DNA from: an uncultured Blautia sp.
GTDB lineage: Bacteria; Bacillota; Clostridia; Lachnospirales; Lachnospiraceae
Length of the DNA: 32,107 bases
Assembly (NCBI GenBank): GCA_900556555.1
Contig: USPF01000025.1
Span: forward strand, 1 to 32,107
Direction of reading: 5' to 3'
Shown here: positions 1 through 8,993 of the stretch, piece by piece
Layout: every line of letters begins with the position of its first letter
Position numbering within the stretch: the stretch's first letter is position 1
Notes under the pieces: generated by a model
What the model was told of the DNA's origin: nothing
The model's input: the letters and a program-made list of their open reading frames with translations, nothing else
The model's database searches: none
Translations under genes and position numbers: made by a program

Positions 1-47
1 AATGTACATATTCCATATAAAATATAATAATTTAATATTTACAAAAC

Positions 48-90
48 AAAATGGATTTTCACCTGGAATCTATCCGTAAAAATCCATTTT
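48..90 (-). terminator. AT-rich hairpin terminator after the AraC-type regulator
   Basis: A perfect 12-bp inverted repeat (AAAATGGATTTT at 48-59 and AAAATCCATTTT at 79-90) lies just past the stop codon of the minus-strand regulator. Read on the minus strand the stem is followed by TTGTTTTG, a weak U-rich tail. The stem is low in GC, so it may terminate inefficiently. Both strands have an A/T run, so it could also act against transcription entering from the left. Confidence 0.5.
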
Positions 91-116
91 CTACTTACTT
101 GTTTATGTAAATCCTT

Positions 117-1010
117 TTACCGCCTGTCTGAAATCGCCTTTATAGAAGACGCATACTCAGACGGCGTCATTCCTGTAATCTTTTTGAACTGCCGTGAAAA
201 ATAATGGATAGATGTATAGCCCAGATAATCTGAAATCTGGGTAAAATTATGATAATTTTCACGAATAAGCTGCTTGGCACACTCAATTTTCAAATGAGAA
301 AAATAATCAATCACCCCGCACTGATGCTGGTCTCTGAAAAGTTTCTGAAGCTGGGATCTCCCAATCAGATTTTCCCTGCAAATGACATCAATGGTAAGTC
401 GTTCCCGGATGTGTTCTTCCAGATACGCTGCGATCTTCTCATATACCAGTGCATCGCTTTTCTGTTTCATAGATTTAATGGCAGGAGAAGACAGATCCCC
501 TGTATTTAGCTGGCGTATCATAGAAATCAGCAGATTTTCCAGATAAATTTTTATTAATTGCTCTGCACCTATGGGTGCCTCTGGATTACGGACCATGGCT
601 GTGGTTCCCGGGTCATCCAGGGGGGATAAAATACAGTGCTTTGCTTCATATATAATCTGTGCAATCAGATTTCTCTCTTTTTCCCCAATACAGGTAATCA
701 GATTTTCAAAATATTTCATATAAGGAGAATCACATTCAAAGGAAACCACCACAAGATTTGGGGCAATTCTTCCATTTGCCTTTACTGTATGGAACTCGTT
801 GGGCTTATGAAAAACAATCTGGCCTTTACGCAATGTATAAGACTTATCTCCGGCAATAACATCTACCTCTCCTTTATCTACACATAAAAATTCCCAGAAA
901 TCATGTTTTTCTCCTGGAAAGCTATAGTCATTCATATATTCAAAATAATGTATAGTCACAATTTTCCGAATCTGTATAATTTCTTCTAATTCCAAGCTTT
1001 TAAAATGCAT
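117..1010 (-). CDS. AraC family transcriptional regulator with N-terminal cupin domain
   Basis: This 297-aa protein has an AraC ligand-binding cupin domain at about residues 20-95, with the typical stretch GQIVFHKPNEFHTV, and a C-terminal double helix-turn-helix at about residues 195-290 ending in the family signature HYFSRQFKKITGMTPSEY. Such proteins usually sense a sugar or related small molecule and activate nearby genes. It starts at ATG 1010 behind GGAGG with 10-nt spacing. It diverges from the sugar nucleotide operon beginning at 1284, with 273 bp between them, so control of that operon is plausible but not shown by the sequence. The ligand cannot be predicted. Family assignment is secure. 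Confidence 0.9.
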   Translation of the reverse strand: MHFKSLELEEIIQIRKIVTIHYFEYMNDYSFPGEKHDFWEFLCVDKGEVDVIAGDKSYTLRKGQIVFHKPNEFHTVKANGRIAPNLVVVSFECDSPYMKYFENLITCIGEKERNLIAQIIYEAKHCILSPLDDPGTTAMVRNPEAPIGAEQLIKIYLENLLISMIRQLNTGDLSSPAIKSMKQKSDALVYEKIAAYLEEHIRERLTIDVICRENLIGRSQLQKLFRDQHQCGVIDYFSHLKIECAKQLIRENYHNFTQISDYLGYTSIHYFSRQFKKITGMTPSEYASSIKAISDRR

Positions 1011-1222
1011 AACAAAGCCACCTCCAAGTATGCAGATACATCAAGCTAATTATACTTTAAAACCCCAGAAAAATCCAGCCTTTCACTACCAACTATCCTA
1101 GTCTATCTAAAAGAATCACTTGGATTTATTAAAAATTTACTGTTTTTGTAAGATAGTAATAGAAATTCAGTAGAAAATGACAAAAAGATATCACTTTGTG
1201 CAAAGGAATCTTTGAGTGTTTT

Positions 1223-1231
1223 TGCTAAAAT
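1223..1231 (+). promoter_or_regulatory. possible extended -10 element for the sugar operon
   Basis: TGCTAAAAT fits an extended -10 (TGnTAAAAT) and lies about 53 bp before the ATG at 1284. No convincing -35 is found 16-18 bp upstream. The stretch 1011-1283 is otherwise AT-rich and holds no gene. A TTG codon at 1212 opens the same frame as the downstream gene, but the promoter-like sequence and the missing ribosome site argue against starting there. Confidence 0.3.
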
Positions 1232-1283
1232 AGAGATATCTAAAAAGATGTCAGTAAAAAGAAAGAATGGGAGGAAAAATAAA

Positions 1284-2210
1284 ATGAAAAAACCAGTATT
1301 AGTAGTAATGGCAGCAGGTATGGGAAGCCGCTATGGGGGACTGAAACAGATTGACCCAGTTGACAAACAGGGACATATCATCATGGACTTTTCCATCTAT
1401 GATGCAGTGAAAGCAGGCTTCGAAAAAGTTGTCTTCATCATCAAAAAAGAAAACGAAGAAGATTTCAAAGCTGCTATCGGTGACAGAATGAGCAAAGTCA
1501 TTGATGTAGAATATGTATTCCAGGATCTGAACAACATCCCTGAAGGTTTTGCTGTTCCGGAAGACCGTGTAAAACCATGGGGAACAGGGCATGCGATTTT
1601 AAGCTGTCTTGGCACTGTAGATGCTCCTTTCGCAGTCATCAATGCTGATGATTATTATGGAAGCCATGCCTTTAAGATGATTTATGACTACCTGACCACA
1701 CACGAAGATGATGACAAATACCGCTACACCATGGTTGGTTATGTACTGGAAAACACTCTGACAGAGAACGGACATGTTGCCAGAGGTGTATGTGTAACAG
1801 ATGAAAACGGCTATCTGGAAAAGATTAACGAAAGAACACGTATTGAAAAGCATGAAGGCGGTGCTGCTTATACAGAAGATGACGGTGCAACCTGGATCAC
1901 AATTCCTGAAGGAAGCACAGTTTCCATGAATATGTGGGGATTCACAGAAAGCATCCTTGGAGAATTAAAAGACCGCTTTGCAAACTTCCTGAACGAAAAT
2001 CTGGAAAAGAATCCATTAAAATGTGAATACTTCCTGCCTTTCGTAGTAGATGAATTATTAAAAGAAGACAAAGCAACTGTTCAGGTACTGACTTCTCTTG
2101 ATAAATGGTACGGCGTTACTTACAAAGAAGACAAACCAGTAGTTGTAGCAGCTATCCAGGCATTAAAAGACCAGGGATTATATCCTGAAAAACTGTGGGA
2201 GGAAAAATAA
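1284..2210 (+). CDS. nucleotidyltransferase family protein (sugar-1-phosphate NTP transferase)
   Basis: This 308-aa GT-A-fold pyrophosphorylase probably joins a sugar-1-phosphate to UTP or another NTP. The N-terminus carries the nucleotide-binding signature AAGMGSRYGGLKQ, and INADDYYG near residue 120 supplies the metal-binding acidic residues. There is no HPH motif, so it is not a GalT-type uridylyltransferase. Translation begins at ATG 1284 behind GGGAGGA with ideal spacing; the longer frame from TTG 1212 lacks a ribosome site. It is the first gene of an operon with a NahK-like kinase 1 bp downstream and galE after that. Together they suggest a kinase, pyrophosphorylase and epimerase route for an aldohexose such as GlcNAc, GalNAc or galactose. 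The sugar and the nucleotide are inference. Confidence 0.82.
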   Translation: MKKPVLVVMAAGMGSRYGGLKQIDPVDKQGHIIMDFSIYDAVKAGFEKVVFIIKKENEEDFKAAIGDRMSKVIDVEYVFQDLNNIPEGFAVPEDRVKPWGTGHAILSCLGTVDAPFAVINADDYYGSHAFKMIYDYLTTHEDDDKYRYTMVGYVLENTLTENGHVARGVCVTDENGYLEKINERTRIEKHEGGAAYTEDDGATWITIPEGSTVSMNMWGFTESILGELKDRFANFLNENLEKNPLKCEYFLPFVVDELLKEDKATVQVLTSLDKWYGVTYKEDKPVVVAAIQALKDQGLYPEKLWEEK

Positions 2211-2211
2211 A

Positions 2212-3327
2212 ATGGCAGAGATCAGACCAGAAGTTATTGAAGCATTTCAGTTTCAGGGCACATTTGTAGAAGGTATTCCTTACGGAAGCGGTCATATCAA
2301 TGATACTTTCCGTGTAACCTTTGAGCACGAAGGAAAAGAAATCCGATATATCCTTCAGAGAATGAATAAGACCATCTTTTTAAATCCTGAAGAATTAATG
2401 GAAAATGTCAGCGGTGTTACTGCATGGCTCCGGAAAAAAATCATCGAAAGAGGCGGAAATCCTGAAAGAGAAACTCTGAATCTGGTTCCTACCAAAGACG
2501 GAAAGAATTTCTTTGTAGACCAGGAAGGTGAATACTGGAGAGGTTATCTCTTTATTGAAGGTGCTGCTACCTATGACCTGGTAGAAAACAATGAAGATTT
2601 CTATCAGAGTGCTGTTGCTTTCGGTCATTTCCAGGGACTTTTAGCTGATTATCCGGCTGAAACTCTTCACGAAACAATCGTGAACTTCCACAACACGGTA
2701 GACCGTTTCGCAAAATTCAAAAAAGCTCTGGATGAAGATGTTATGGACCGTGCGAAAGATGTTCAGGAAGAAATCAAATTTGTGCTGGACAGAGAACCTC
2801 TTGCTCATGTACTGTGTGATTTGCTGGCAGAGAAGAAAATTCCTCTTCGCGTAACTCATAACGATACAAAATTAAACAACATCATGATTGATGATGAAAC
2901 CAGAAAAGCAATCTGTGTCATTGACCTGGATACTGTTATGCCTGGTCTTGCAGTAAACGATTTCGGTGATTCTATCCGCTTCGGAGCAAGCACAGCAGCT
3001 GAAGATGAAAAAGATTTGTCTAAGGTTTCCTGCAGCATGGAATTATTTGAATTATATACCAAAGGATTCATTGAAGGATGTCAGGGAAGCCTTACTGATA
3101 TCGAATTAGAAATGCTTCCAATCGGTGCAATGACCATGACCTATGAATGCGGAACACGTTTCCTTACCGATTATCTGGAAGGCGACCACTACTTCAAAGT
3201 ACACAGAGAAGGACATAACTTAGACCGTGCCAGAACTCAGTTTACTTTAGTAAAAGATATGGAAGCGAAACTGGATACTATGAAAGCAATTGTTAAAAAA
3301 TATAGTTCTTCTAAAAAGGAGGCATAA
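2212..3327 (+). CDS. N-acetylhexosamine 1-kinase-like phosphotransferase
   Basis: This 371-aa member of the APH/choline kinase superfamily resembles NahK (LnpB) of Bifidobacterium, which phosphorylates GlcNAc or GalNAc at C1. The catalytic loop is THNDTKLNN (residues 215-223, catalytic Asp218) and the metal-binding DLD follows at 238-240. Length is close to NahK, recalled as about 360 aa. It begins 1 bp after the pyrophosphorylase stop, and its ribosome site GGGAGGA lies inside the last codons of that gene. galE follows 3 bp later. NahK next to galE mirrors the lacto-N-biose/galacto-N-biose pathway, but no phosphorylase (lnpA) is in the window. Substrate is inferred from family and context. 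Confidence 0.78.
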   Translation: MAEIRPEVIEAFQFQGTFVEGIPYGSGHINDTFRVTFEHEGKEIRYILQRMNKTIFLNPEELMENVSGVTAWLRKKIIERGGNPERETLNLVPTKDGKNFFVDQEGEYWRGYLFIEGAATYDLVENNEDFYQSAVAFGHFQGLLADYPAETLHETIVNFHNTVDRFAKFKKALDEDVMDRAKDVQEEIKFVLDREPLAHVLCDLLAEKKIPLRVTHNDTKLNNIMIDDETRKAICVIDLDTVMPGLAVNDFGDSIRFGASTAAEDEKDLSKVSCSMELFELYTKGFIEGCQGSLTDIELEMLPIGAMTMTYECGTRFLTDYLEGDHYFKVHREGHNLDRARTQFTLVKDMEAKLDTMKAIVKKYSSSKKEA

Positions 3328-3330
3328 ACC

Positions 3331-4347
3331 ATGGCCATTTTAGTAACAGGCGGTGCCGGATATATCGGAAGCCACACAGTTATTGAACTTCAGAATGCCG
3401 GATACGATGTAGTTGTTTTAGATAACCTTTCCAATTCCAACCCGGTATCTCTGGAAAGAGTAGAAAAAATCACAGGAAAACACGTTCCTTTCTATAAAGC
3501 TGACATCTTAGACCGGGATGCTTTAAATGAAATTTTCGAGAAAGAATCCATTGATTCCTGTATTCATTTTGCCGGATTAAAAGCAGTAGGTGAATCTGTT
3601 GCAAAACCTTGGGAATATTATGAAAATAATATTGCAGGAACTTTAACCTTAGTAGATGTTATGAGAAAACACAATGTAAAAAACATGATTTTCTCTTCTT
3701 CTGCTACTGTTTACGGAGACCCTGCTTTTGTTCCAATCACTGAAGAATGCCCGAAAGGCCAGTGTACCAATCCTTACGGATGGACCAAGTCCATGCTGGA
3801 ACAGATTCTGTCTGATATTCAGAAAGCTGATCCGGAATGGAACATTGTTCTTTTAAGATATTTCAACCCAATCGGTGCTCATAAGAGCGGTACCATCGGT
3901 GAAAATCCAAACGGAATTCCTAACAACCTGATGCCATACATCACACAGGTTGCTGTAGGTAAATTAAAAGAATTAGGTGTGTTTGGAAATGATTATGATA
4001 CTCCTGACGGTACCGGCGTAAGAGATTACATCCACGTTGTAGACCTGGCAAGAGGCCATGTTATGGCTCTTAAAAAGCTGCAGGGTAACGCTGGGCTGAA
4101 CATCTACAATCTTGGTACCGGAAACGGATACAGCGTATTAGACCTGGTAAATAACTTCCAGGAAGCAACTGGTGTAAAAGTTCCTTATTCTATCAAACCA
4201 CGCCGTCCTGGCGATATCGCTACCTGCTACGCAAGTGCGGACAAAGCATTTGAAGAATTAGGATGGAAAGCAGAATTTGGCATCAAAGAAATGTGCGAAG
4301 ACTCCTGGAGATGGCAGTCACAGAACCCACAGGGATATGATGAATAA
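3331..4347 (+). CDS. galE: UDP-glucose (UDP-GlcNAc) 4-epimerase
   Basis: This 338-aa short-chain dehydrogenase-type epimerase interconverts UDP-Glc and UDP-Gal, and possibly the N-acetyl forms. The Rossmann motif [10 protein letters not shown] is at residues 6-15. The catalytic Ser124, Tyr149 and Lys153 (SSSATVYG and YGWTK) sit at the same numbers as in the E. coli enzyme, and the length matches. Start ATG 3331 follows AAGGAGG 3-bp after the kinase stop region. As the last gene of the operon it would convert the UDP-sugar made by the two upstream enzymes into the form used in metabolism or cell-wall synthesis. A strong terminator follows. Confidence 0.95.
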   Translation: MAILVTGGAGYIGSHTVIELQNAGYDVVVLDNLSNSNPVSLERVEKITGKHVPFYKADILDRDALNEIFEKESIDSCIHFAGLKAVGESVAKPWEYYENNIAGTLTLVDVMRKHNVKNMIFSSSATVYGDPAFVPITEECPKGQCTNPYGWTKSMLEQILSDIQKADPEWNIVLLRYFNPIGAHKSGTIGENPNGIPNNLMPYITQVAVGKLKELGVFGNDYDTPDGTGVRDYIHVVDLARGHVMALKKLQGNAGLNIYNLGTGNGYSVLDLVNNFQEATGVKVPYSIKPRRPGDIATCYASADKAFEELGWKAEFGIKEMCEDSWRWQSQNPQGYDE

Positions 4348-4358
4348 ATAATCACAGC

Positions 4359-4407
4359 AAAAAAGAAGAAAGACCTTGCCAATATGGCCTGGTTTTTCTT
4401 CTTTTTT
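4359..4407. terminator. bidirectional terminator between galE and the CmpB-like gene
   Basis: AAAAAAGAAGAAAGACC pairs with GGTTTTTCTTCTTTTTT across a short inner loop. The A-run and T-run on either side make it usable from both directions, which fits its place between convergent genes (galE stop at 4347, minus-strand gene stop at 4429). Confidence 0.8.
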
Positions 4408-4428
4408 CAGATGGATAGAAAACCCTAT

Positions 4429-5214
4429 TTATTTCTTATTCTCTAACTTCTTCTTTTTCAAGATGTTTTTCAATTCTTCTAATCGTTCCGGATAGCTTCT
4501 GTTTACCATATCAGGGAAGGATTTCATAAGACGGCGCTCGAAAAATCCCACTTCTCTCTGTTTCCCATGCAGCTTTTCCAAAAGCTCATCCTTGATATCT
4601 GAGGAAAGAAGTTTTTCTTCCAACTGGGCAAAATCCAGCTTTGCATTCGCACTCCATTCTTCATACTTCTCCTGAAGTTCCTCTCGGATCTCCGTCAGCA
4701 CTTTCAGCCGGATATTGATACCAAGGGCACTCTTCACCGCCAGTGCAAGATCCACTGCAAAATACAGGAAAAATGCCACCAGAAAGCCCCATTTAAAGTC
4801 CATGTTAAACATGCCAAGCAGATGCTCAATCCTGGGATTCAGATCAAAATACAGAAACAGACAGAGCAGTCCGAACAAGGTAGAATTCAGAAGACAAACC
4901 CTTCCGTTTATATTAAAAGCACGTTTGGAATAATCCCACCATCTGGCATTGAACAGCTTCTCCATCAGCCAGCTCGTAACATATTCCAGGGCAGAGGTAA
5001 TCACCATTCCACCCAGAAAAACTACCAGCACACTGGGAGGAAGAAACTTCAGAAAAGCAAGGGCTGCCACCGCACCTACCCCGTAGATTGGGCAGAACGG
5101 TCCTATCAAAAATCCTCTGTTGATCCATTCCCCACGCCCAAGAGAACAGTAAACACTCTCACAGCACCATCCAAGAAAACTGTAAATAATCAACTGCAAT
5201 AAAATATCTACCAT
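4429..5214 (-). CDS. CmpB-type putative ABC transporter membrane protein
   Basis: A 261-aa membrane protein with about five hydrophobic segments in the first 170 residues and a charged, probably coiled-coil cytoplasmic tail (residues about 175-261, rich in Glu and Lys). The N-terminal pattern YSFLGWCCESVYCS and the segment NRGFLIGPFCPIYGVGA match the ABC_trans_CmpB family (PF06541), annotated as putative ABC-transporter type IV, although no ATPase partner is known or visible here. Start ATG 5214 lies behind AGGAGGG. It is 19 bp downstream of the NAD synthetase stop and probably co-transcribed with it. Function is unknown; the long charged tail is the most distinctive part. Confidence 0.75.
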   Translation of the reverse strand: MVDILLQLIIYSFLGWCCESVYCSLGRGEWINRGFLIGPFCPIYGVGAVAALAFLKFLPPSVLVVFLGGMVITSALEYVTSWLMEKLFNARWWDYSKRAFNINGRVCLLNSTLFGLLCLFLYFDLNPRIEHLLGMFNMDFKWGFLVAFFLYFAVDLALAVKSALGINIRLKVLTEIREELQEKYEEWSANAKLDFAQLEEKLLSSDIKDELLEKLHGKQREVGFFERRLMKSFPDMVNRSYPERLEELKNILKKKKLENKK

Positions 5215-5233
5215 AGGATTCCCTCCTGAATTT

Positions 5234-7147
5234 TTATGCCAGATGCTCTATTTCATCCATCCAGACACGCACACAGGCATCACTTGGCATACGCAGGTCA
5301 CCTCTTGGGGAAACCGCTACACTTCCGACCTTTGGCCCGTCTGGCAGACAGGAACGTTTAAACTGCTGAGAGAAAAATCTCCAATAAAACTTCTTCAGCC
5401 ATTTCAGAATCACGTCATCCTCATAGGTATCTTTAAAAGCAATTTTTGCCATACGGTAAATCTTAGAAGGAGAAAAATGGAACCGGAGCACATAATACAA
5501 AAAGAAATCATGGAGCTCATAAGGTCCTACCAAATCCTCTGTTTTCTGGGAAATCTGCCCGTCCTCAGGAGGCAGAAGTTCCGGACTGACCGGTGTATCC
5601 AGTACATCCAGAAGAATCTGGGATAAGCCTTCTTCTCCGCAGGTATCTGCATAATATTTCACCAAATGGCGTACCAGAGTTTTCGGAATGGAGCCATTCA
5701 CTCCATACATGGACATATGGTCTCCATTGTAGGTAGCCCACCCAAGTGCCAGTTCTGACAAATCACCTGTTCCGATTACCATACCGCCCTTCTGGTTTGC
5801 AATATCCATAATAACCTGGGTACGTTCTCTGGCCTGTGCATTCTCAAATGTCACATCATGGTTGTTAAAATCCTGCCCAATATCCTGGAAATGCTGAAGC
5901 ACTGCTTTCTTTATGTCAACCTCTATCAGGGTTGCTCCTAACCGTCTTGTCATCTCACATGCATTGGTATAGGTCCGGTCTGTAGTACCGAAACACGGCA
6001 TGGTAACTGCAATGATATGACTTCTGTCAAGTCCCAGAAAATCAAAGGCTCTGGCTGTGACAAGAAGTGCCAGGGTAGAATCCAGGCCCCCTGAAATCCC
6101 AAGAACAGCCGTCTTACAATGTGTGTGTTCCAGTCTTTTTTTGAGTCCCATTGCCTGAATTGTAAGGATTTCATCACACCGTTTCTCTCTTTCTCCCTGG
6201 CAGGCAGGAACAAAAGGATTCGGATCAAACGCTTTTTCTATCCTTGTTTCTTCCTTTGGCAAATGGAACATTACTCTGGTATAGCAGGAGCTGTCTTCCT
6301 CTTCCCAGGTGGAAATTCTTCTTCTCTCCCCACGGAGTTTCTGCAAATCCAAGGTTCCATATACTGTCTGATTTTGGAACATTTCTGCCTCTGCAAGAAG
6401 ATTTCCATCCTCACAGATAAGATTCTGTCCACCAAATACCAGATCCTGGGTAGATTCACCATTTCCTGCTGCCGCATAGATATAACTGCACAAAAGTCTG
6501 GCTGACTGTCCCTTCACCAGTGCTCTTCTGTAGTCTGCTTTTCCCACCGTCTCATCACTGGCTGAAAGATTCACTATAACAGAAGCCCCTGACATAGCAT
6601 GTTTTACACTTGGAGGATTTGGTGCCCACAGATCCTCGCAGATTTCTACTGCTACGGTAAGCTCCGGCATCTCCTCACAGGTAAAAAGGAGATGACAGCC
6701 AAATGGTACCGGCTTTCCTCCCAGCTCTATAAAACCTTCTGCATTTTTCCCGGAAGTAAAGTGTCTGGCCTCATAAAATTCTCCATAATTCGGCAGATAA
6801 GTCTTCGGTACAATTCCAAGAATCTGTCCTTTGCAAAGTGCTGCTGCTGTGTTGTAAAGTTTCCCCCTAAATACCAGCGGAAGCCCCACAAAAATCAGCC
6901 CTTCCACATCTTTTAATTCCTCTGCTGCCTTTAAAAGCTGCTCTTTTGCTGATTCCAGAAGTGTTTCCTGCCAGAACAGATCCTGGCAGGTATATCCTGT
7001 GATACAAAGCTCCGGAAACACCATGATCCTGGCTCCTGCTCCGCTCATTTCTTTTGCTTTTTTGATAATTTCCTGGGTGTTGCTAATACAGTCTGCTACC
7101 TTGATATCCGGTGCTGCGGCTGCTGCTTTGATGAATCCATCTCTCAT
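5234..7147 (-). CDS. nadE: glutamine-dependent NAD+ synthetase
   Basis: A 637-aa two-domain enzyme. The N-terminal nitrilase-type glutaminase (residues 1 to about 290) has the full catalytic triad Glu46 (FPELCITGY), Lys115 (VPKTYLPN) and Cys170 (VEICEDLW). The C-terminal synthetase domain has the ATP PP-loop SGGLDS at 352-357. It amidates nicotinic acid adenine dinucleotide to NAD+ using ammonia channelled from glutamine, the last step of NAD synthesis. Length is normal for this class. The CmpB-like gene follows 19 bp downstream; Hsp33 lies 55 bp upstream, so one long minus-strand transcript is likely. Identification is secure. Confidence 0.96.
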   Translation of the reverse strand: MRDGFIKAAAAAPDIKVADCISNTQEIIKKAKEMSGAGARIMVFPELCITGYTCQDLFWQETLLESAKEQLLKAAEELKDVEGLIFVGLPLVFRGKLYNTAAALCKGQILGIVPKTYLPNYGEFYEARHFTSGKNAEGFIELGGKPVPFGCHLLFTCEEMPELTVAVEICEDLWAPNPPSVKHAMSGASVIVNLSASDETVGKADYRRALVKGQSARLLCSYIYAAAGNGESTQDLVFGGQNLICEDGNLLAEAEMFQNQTVYGTLDLQKLRGERRRISTWEEEDSSCYTRVMFHLPKEETRIEKAFDPNPFVPACQGEREKRCDEILTIQAMGLKKRLEHTHCKTAVLGISGGLDSTLALLVTARAFDFLGLDRSHIIAVTMPCFGTTDRTYTNACEMTRRLGATLIEVDIKKAVLQHFQDIGQDFNNHDVTFENAQARERTQVIMDIANQKGGMVIGTGDLSELALGWATYNGDHMSMYGVNGSIPKTLVRHLVKYYADTCGEEGLSQILLDVLDTPVSPELLPPEDGQISQKTEDLVGPYELHDFFLYYVLRFHFSPSKIYRMAKIAFKDTYEDDVILKWLKKFYWRFFSQQFKRSCLPDGPKVGSVAVSPRGDLRMPSDACVRVWMDEIEHLA

Positions 7148-7202
7148 ATTCCACCATACCTTTCCCGCTATATACTGCTGTTTCAGTTATTCTAAGGTCT
7201 TC

Positions 7203-8084
7203 TTATTTTCTGCATTCCCGGTAAATTCTTTTCAATTCTTCAACAGAAAACAGATAATTTTTATTGCAGAAATGGCAGTTCAGCTCAATCTCTTTGCCCT
7301 CATCAATCATTTCTTTAATCTCTTTTTTCCCGATACTGATCAGGGCTTTTTCCACTCTTTCTTTACTACAGTTACAGTGGAACTGTGTCGGAATCCTGTC
7401 ATTGATTTCAATATCAAATCCTTCCAGCAAAGTCTCCAGAATCTGTTCCGGTGTCTTTCCCTCTTCCAGCATACCTGTCACAGAGGTAACATGTTTCAAA
7501 TTGTCTTCCAGCTTGCTGATAACTTCCTCATCTGTAAAAGGCATTAACTGCAGAATAAAACCGCCTGCCTGTTTTACGGTATTGTCTTTTTCCATCAGCA
7601 CGCCCAGACCCACAGAAGATGGAACCTGCTCACTGGTTGCAAAATAATAGGTCAGATCCTCTGCAATTTCACTGGTCTGAAGCTCTGTCTGTCCCAGGTA
7701 TGGCTCCTTTAATCCCATATCTTTAATAATGTTCATAAACCCGATTCCAACTGCACCTGCTACGTCTAGTTTACCCTTGTCATTTGCATGAATCACTACA
7801 TTGGGATTTCCCACATAGCCCTTCACATTTCCCTTGGAATCTGCAGTCACTGTAATACCTTCGATTGGCCCGTTTGCATGAATCTGAAGTGTCAATAAGT
7901 CCTTGTCACCCTTCATCATCACACCCATCATAGAGCCGGCAGTAAGCAAACGCCCCAGGGCTGCTGTTGCAACCGGGCTGGTATTATGAGCGGCTCTTGC
8001 ATATTCAACTAACTCCTTTGTAGTAGCAGCAAATGCACGGATCTGGCTGTTTGCTGCTGTTGCTCTAACAATATAATCTCCCAT
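7203..8084 (-). CDS. hslO: Hsp33 redox-regulated chaperone
   Basis: A 293-aa cytosolic holdase that is activated when its zinc-binding cysteines oxidise. The C-terminal redox switch is intact: C237-x-C239 and C270-x-x-C273. The N-terminal domain has the usual RATAANSQIRAFAATT start and the ARAAHNTSPVATAALGR segment. Start ATG 8084 has AAAGGAG at good spacing, and this ribosome site overlaps the stop codon of the upstream methyltransferase, so the two are probably translationally coupled. Confidence 0.95.
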   Translation of the reverse strand: MGDYIVRATAANSQIRAFAATTKELVEYARAAHNTSPVATAALGRLLTAGSMMGVMMKGDKDLLTLQIHANGPIEGITVTADSKGNVKGYVGNPNVVIHANDKGKLDVAGAVGIGFMNIIKDMGLKEPYLGQTELQTSEIAEDLTYYFATSEQVPSSVGLGVLMEKDNTVKQAGGFILQLMPFTDEEVISKLEDNLKHVTSVTGMLEEGKTPEQILETLLEGFDIEINDRIPTQFHCNCSKERVEKALISIGKKEIKEMIDEGKEIELNCHFCNKNYLFSVEELKRIYRECRK

Positions 8085-8095
8085 GTTATTCTCCT

Positions 8096-8857
8096 TTATT
8101 TTCCCTTTTCTCTTGCAATGATATATACACGTTCACTATCTTCTTGTGGTGCATGGTGCGTAAATGCATCATACACGGTCACAAACTCCATCCCTGCCTG
8201 TTCCAGAAGATTTTTCACCGTTTCCAGCGAATAGGATCTCTGGTAGTGGACTTCTTCATACTTTCTGTATAATGTTTCTCCCTGTATTTCCTCTGGAATA
8301 AAAAGTGCCAGATCATATTCATTGATCTGTTCTTCTTCATCATAATAATTATCCCAGATAAAGCTGGCATCTTCCCGGTTCTCCGCTATGGTATTTTCAC
8401 CCAGAATTTCTCTGTACTTATACTCTGTATTCATGTCAAAAATGAAAATCCCCTTGGGATCCAGATAGTTGTTCGCCAGCCGGAAGACCTCCAGAAGATC
8501 CTCTTCTTCTATAATATAATTCATGCTGTCACAGATGGATACAACAGCTTTTACGGTTCCATACAGTTCAAATTCCCGCATATCCTGCAAAAGATATAAT
8601 ATATCCTGTCCCTCTGTTTCCTTCTTTTCCATGGCAATTTCCAGCATATCTGGAGCATTATCCACGCCAATCATGTCATATCCCTTATCTGCTAAAAGTC
8701 TGGTAATATTTCCAGTTCCACACCCCAGCTCCAGCACTAGCCCATCTGTGATTCCATATTCTTTCAATAGTCCTGCAAGATATTCACACCACTGTTCATA
8801 AGGAATATTATCCATAAACAAATCATAAACCCTGGCAAAGCTCTCATAAGAACTCAT
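8096..8857 (-). CDS. class I SAM-dependent methyltransferase
   Basis: A 253-aa methyltransferase with motif I LELGCGTGN near residue 42 and the acidic residue GVDNAP about 20 residues later. The start is set at ATG 8857 because AGAAAGGATG lies 8 nt upstream; a frame beginning at TTG 8881 would place this ribosome site inside the coding region. The substrate cannot be read from the sequence; the family includes small-molecule and unknown-target enzymes. The stop codon is 11 bp before the Hsp33 start, so it is likely part of the same minus-strand operon. The 112 bp upstream, to 8994, contain no gene. Confidence 0.82.
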   Translation of the reverse strand: MSSYESFARVYDLFMDNIPYEQWCEYLAGLLKEYGITDGLVLELGCGTGNITRLLADKGYDMIGVDNAPDMLEIAMEKKETEGQDILYLLQDMREFELYGTVKAVVSICDSMNYIIEEEDLLEVFRLANNYLDPKGIFIFDMNTEYKYREILGENTIAENREDASFIWDNYYDEEEQINEYDLALFIPEEIQGETLYRKYEEVHYQRSYSLETVKNLLEQAGMEFVTVYDAFTHHAPQEDSERVYIIAREKGK

Positions 8858-8993
8858 ATCAGCACATCCTTTCTGTACCAAATAATACTACCATGAAAGC
8901 TGTAGCCTTGCAATCAAAAAAGAGACCGCCGCATATCCGTTTCCCGGAGAAAAAATAGAAAAGAAAAAATTGCTTCCAAGATACACATGAATT

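Noticed and set aside
1212..1283. N-terminal extension of the pyrophosphorylase from TTG 1212
   Set aside because: No ribosome site precedes TTG; the extension is Lys-rich and unlike the family, and ATG 1284 has an ideal ribosome site.
6999..7547. 182-aa plus-strand frame over nadE and hslO
   Set aside because: It is a shadow on the opposite strand of two securely identified genes and has no family features or ribosome site.
8900..8970. GC-containing hairpin as terminator after the NatB-like permease
   Set aside because: Only a 4-bp CCG/CGG stem pairs before the T-run; several foldings are equally poor.
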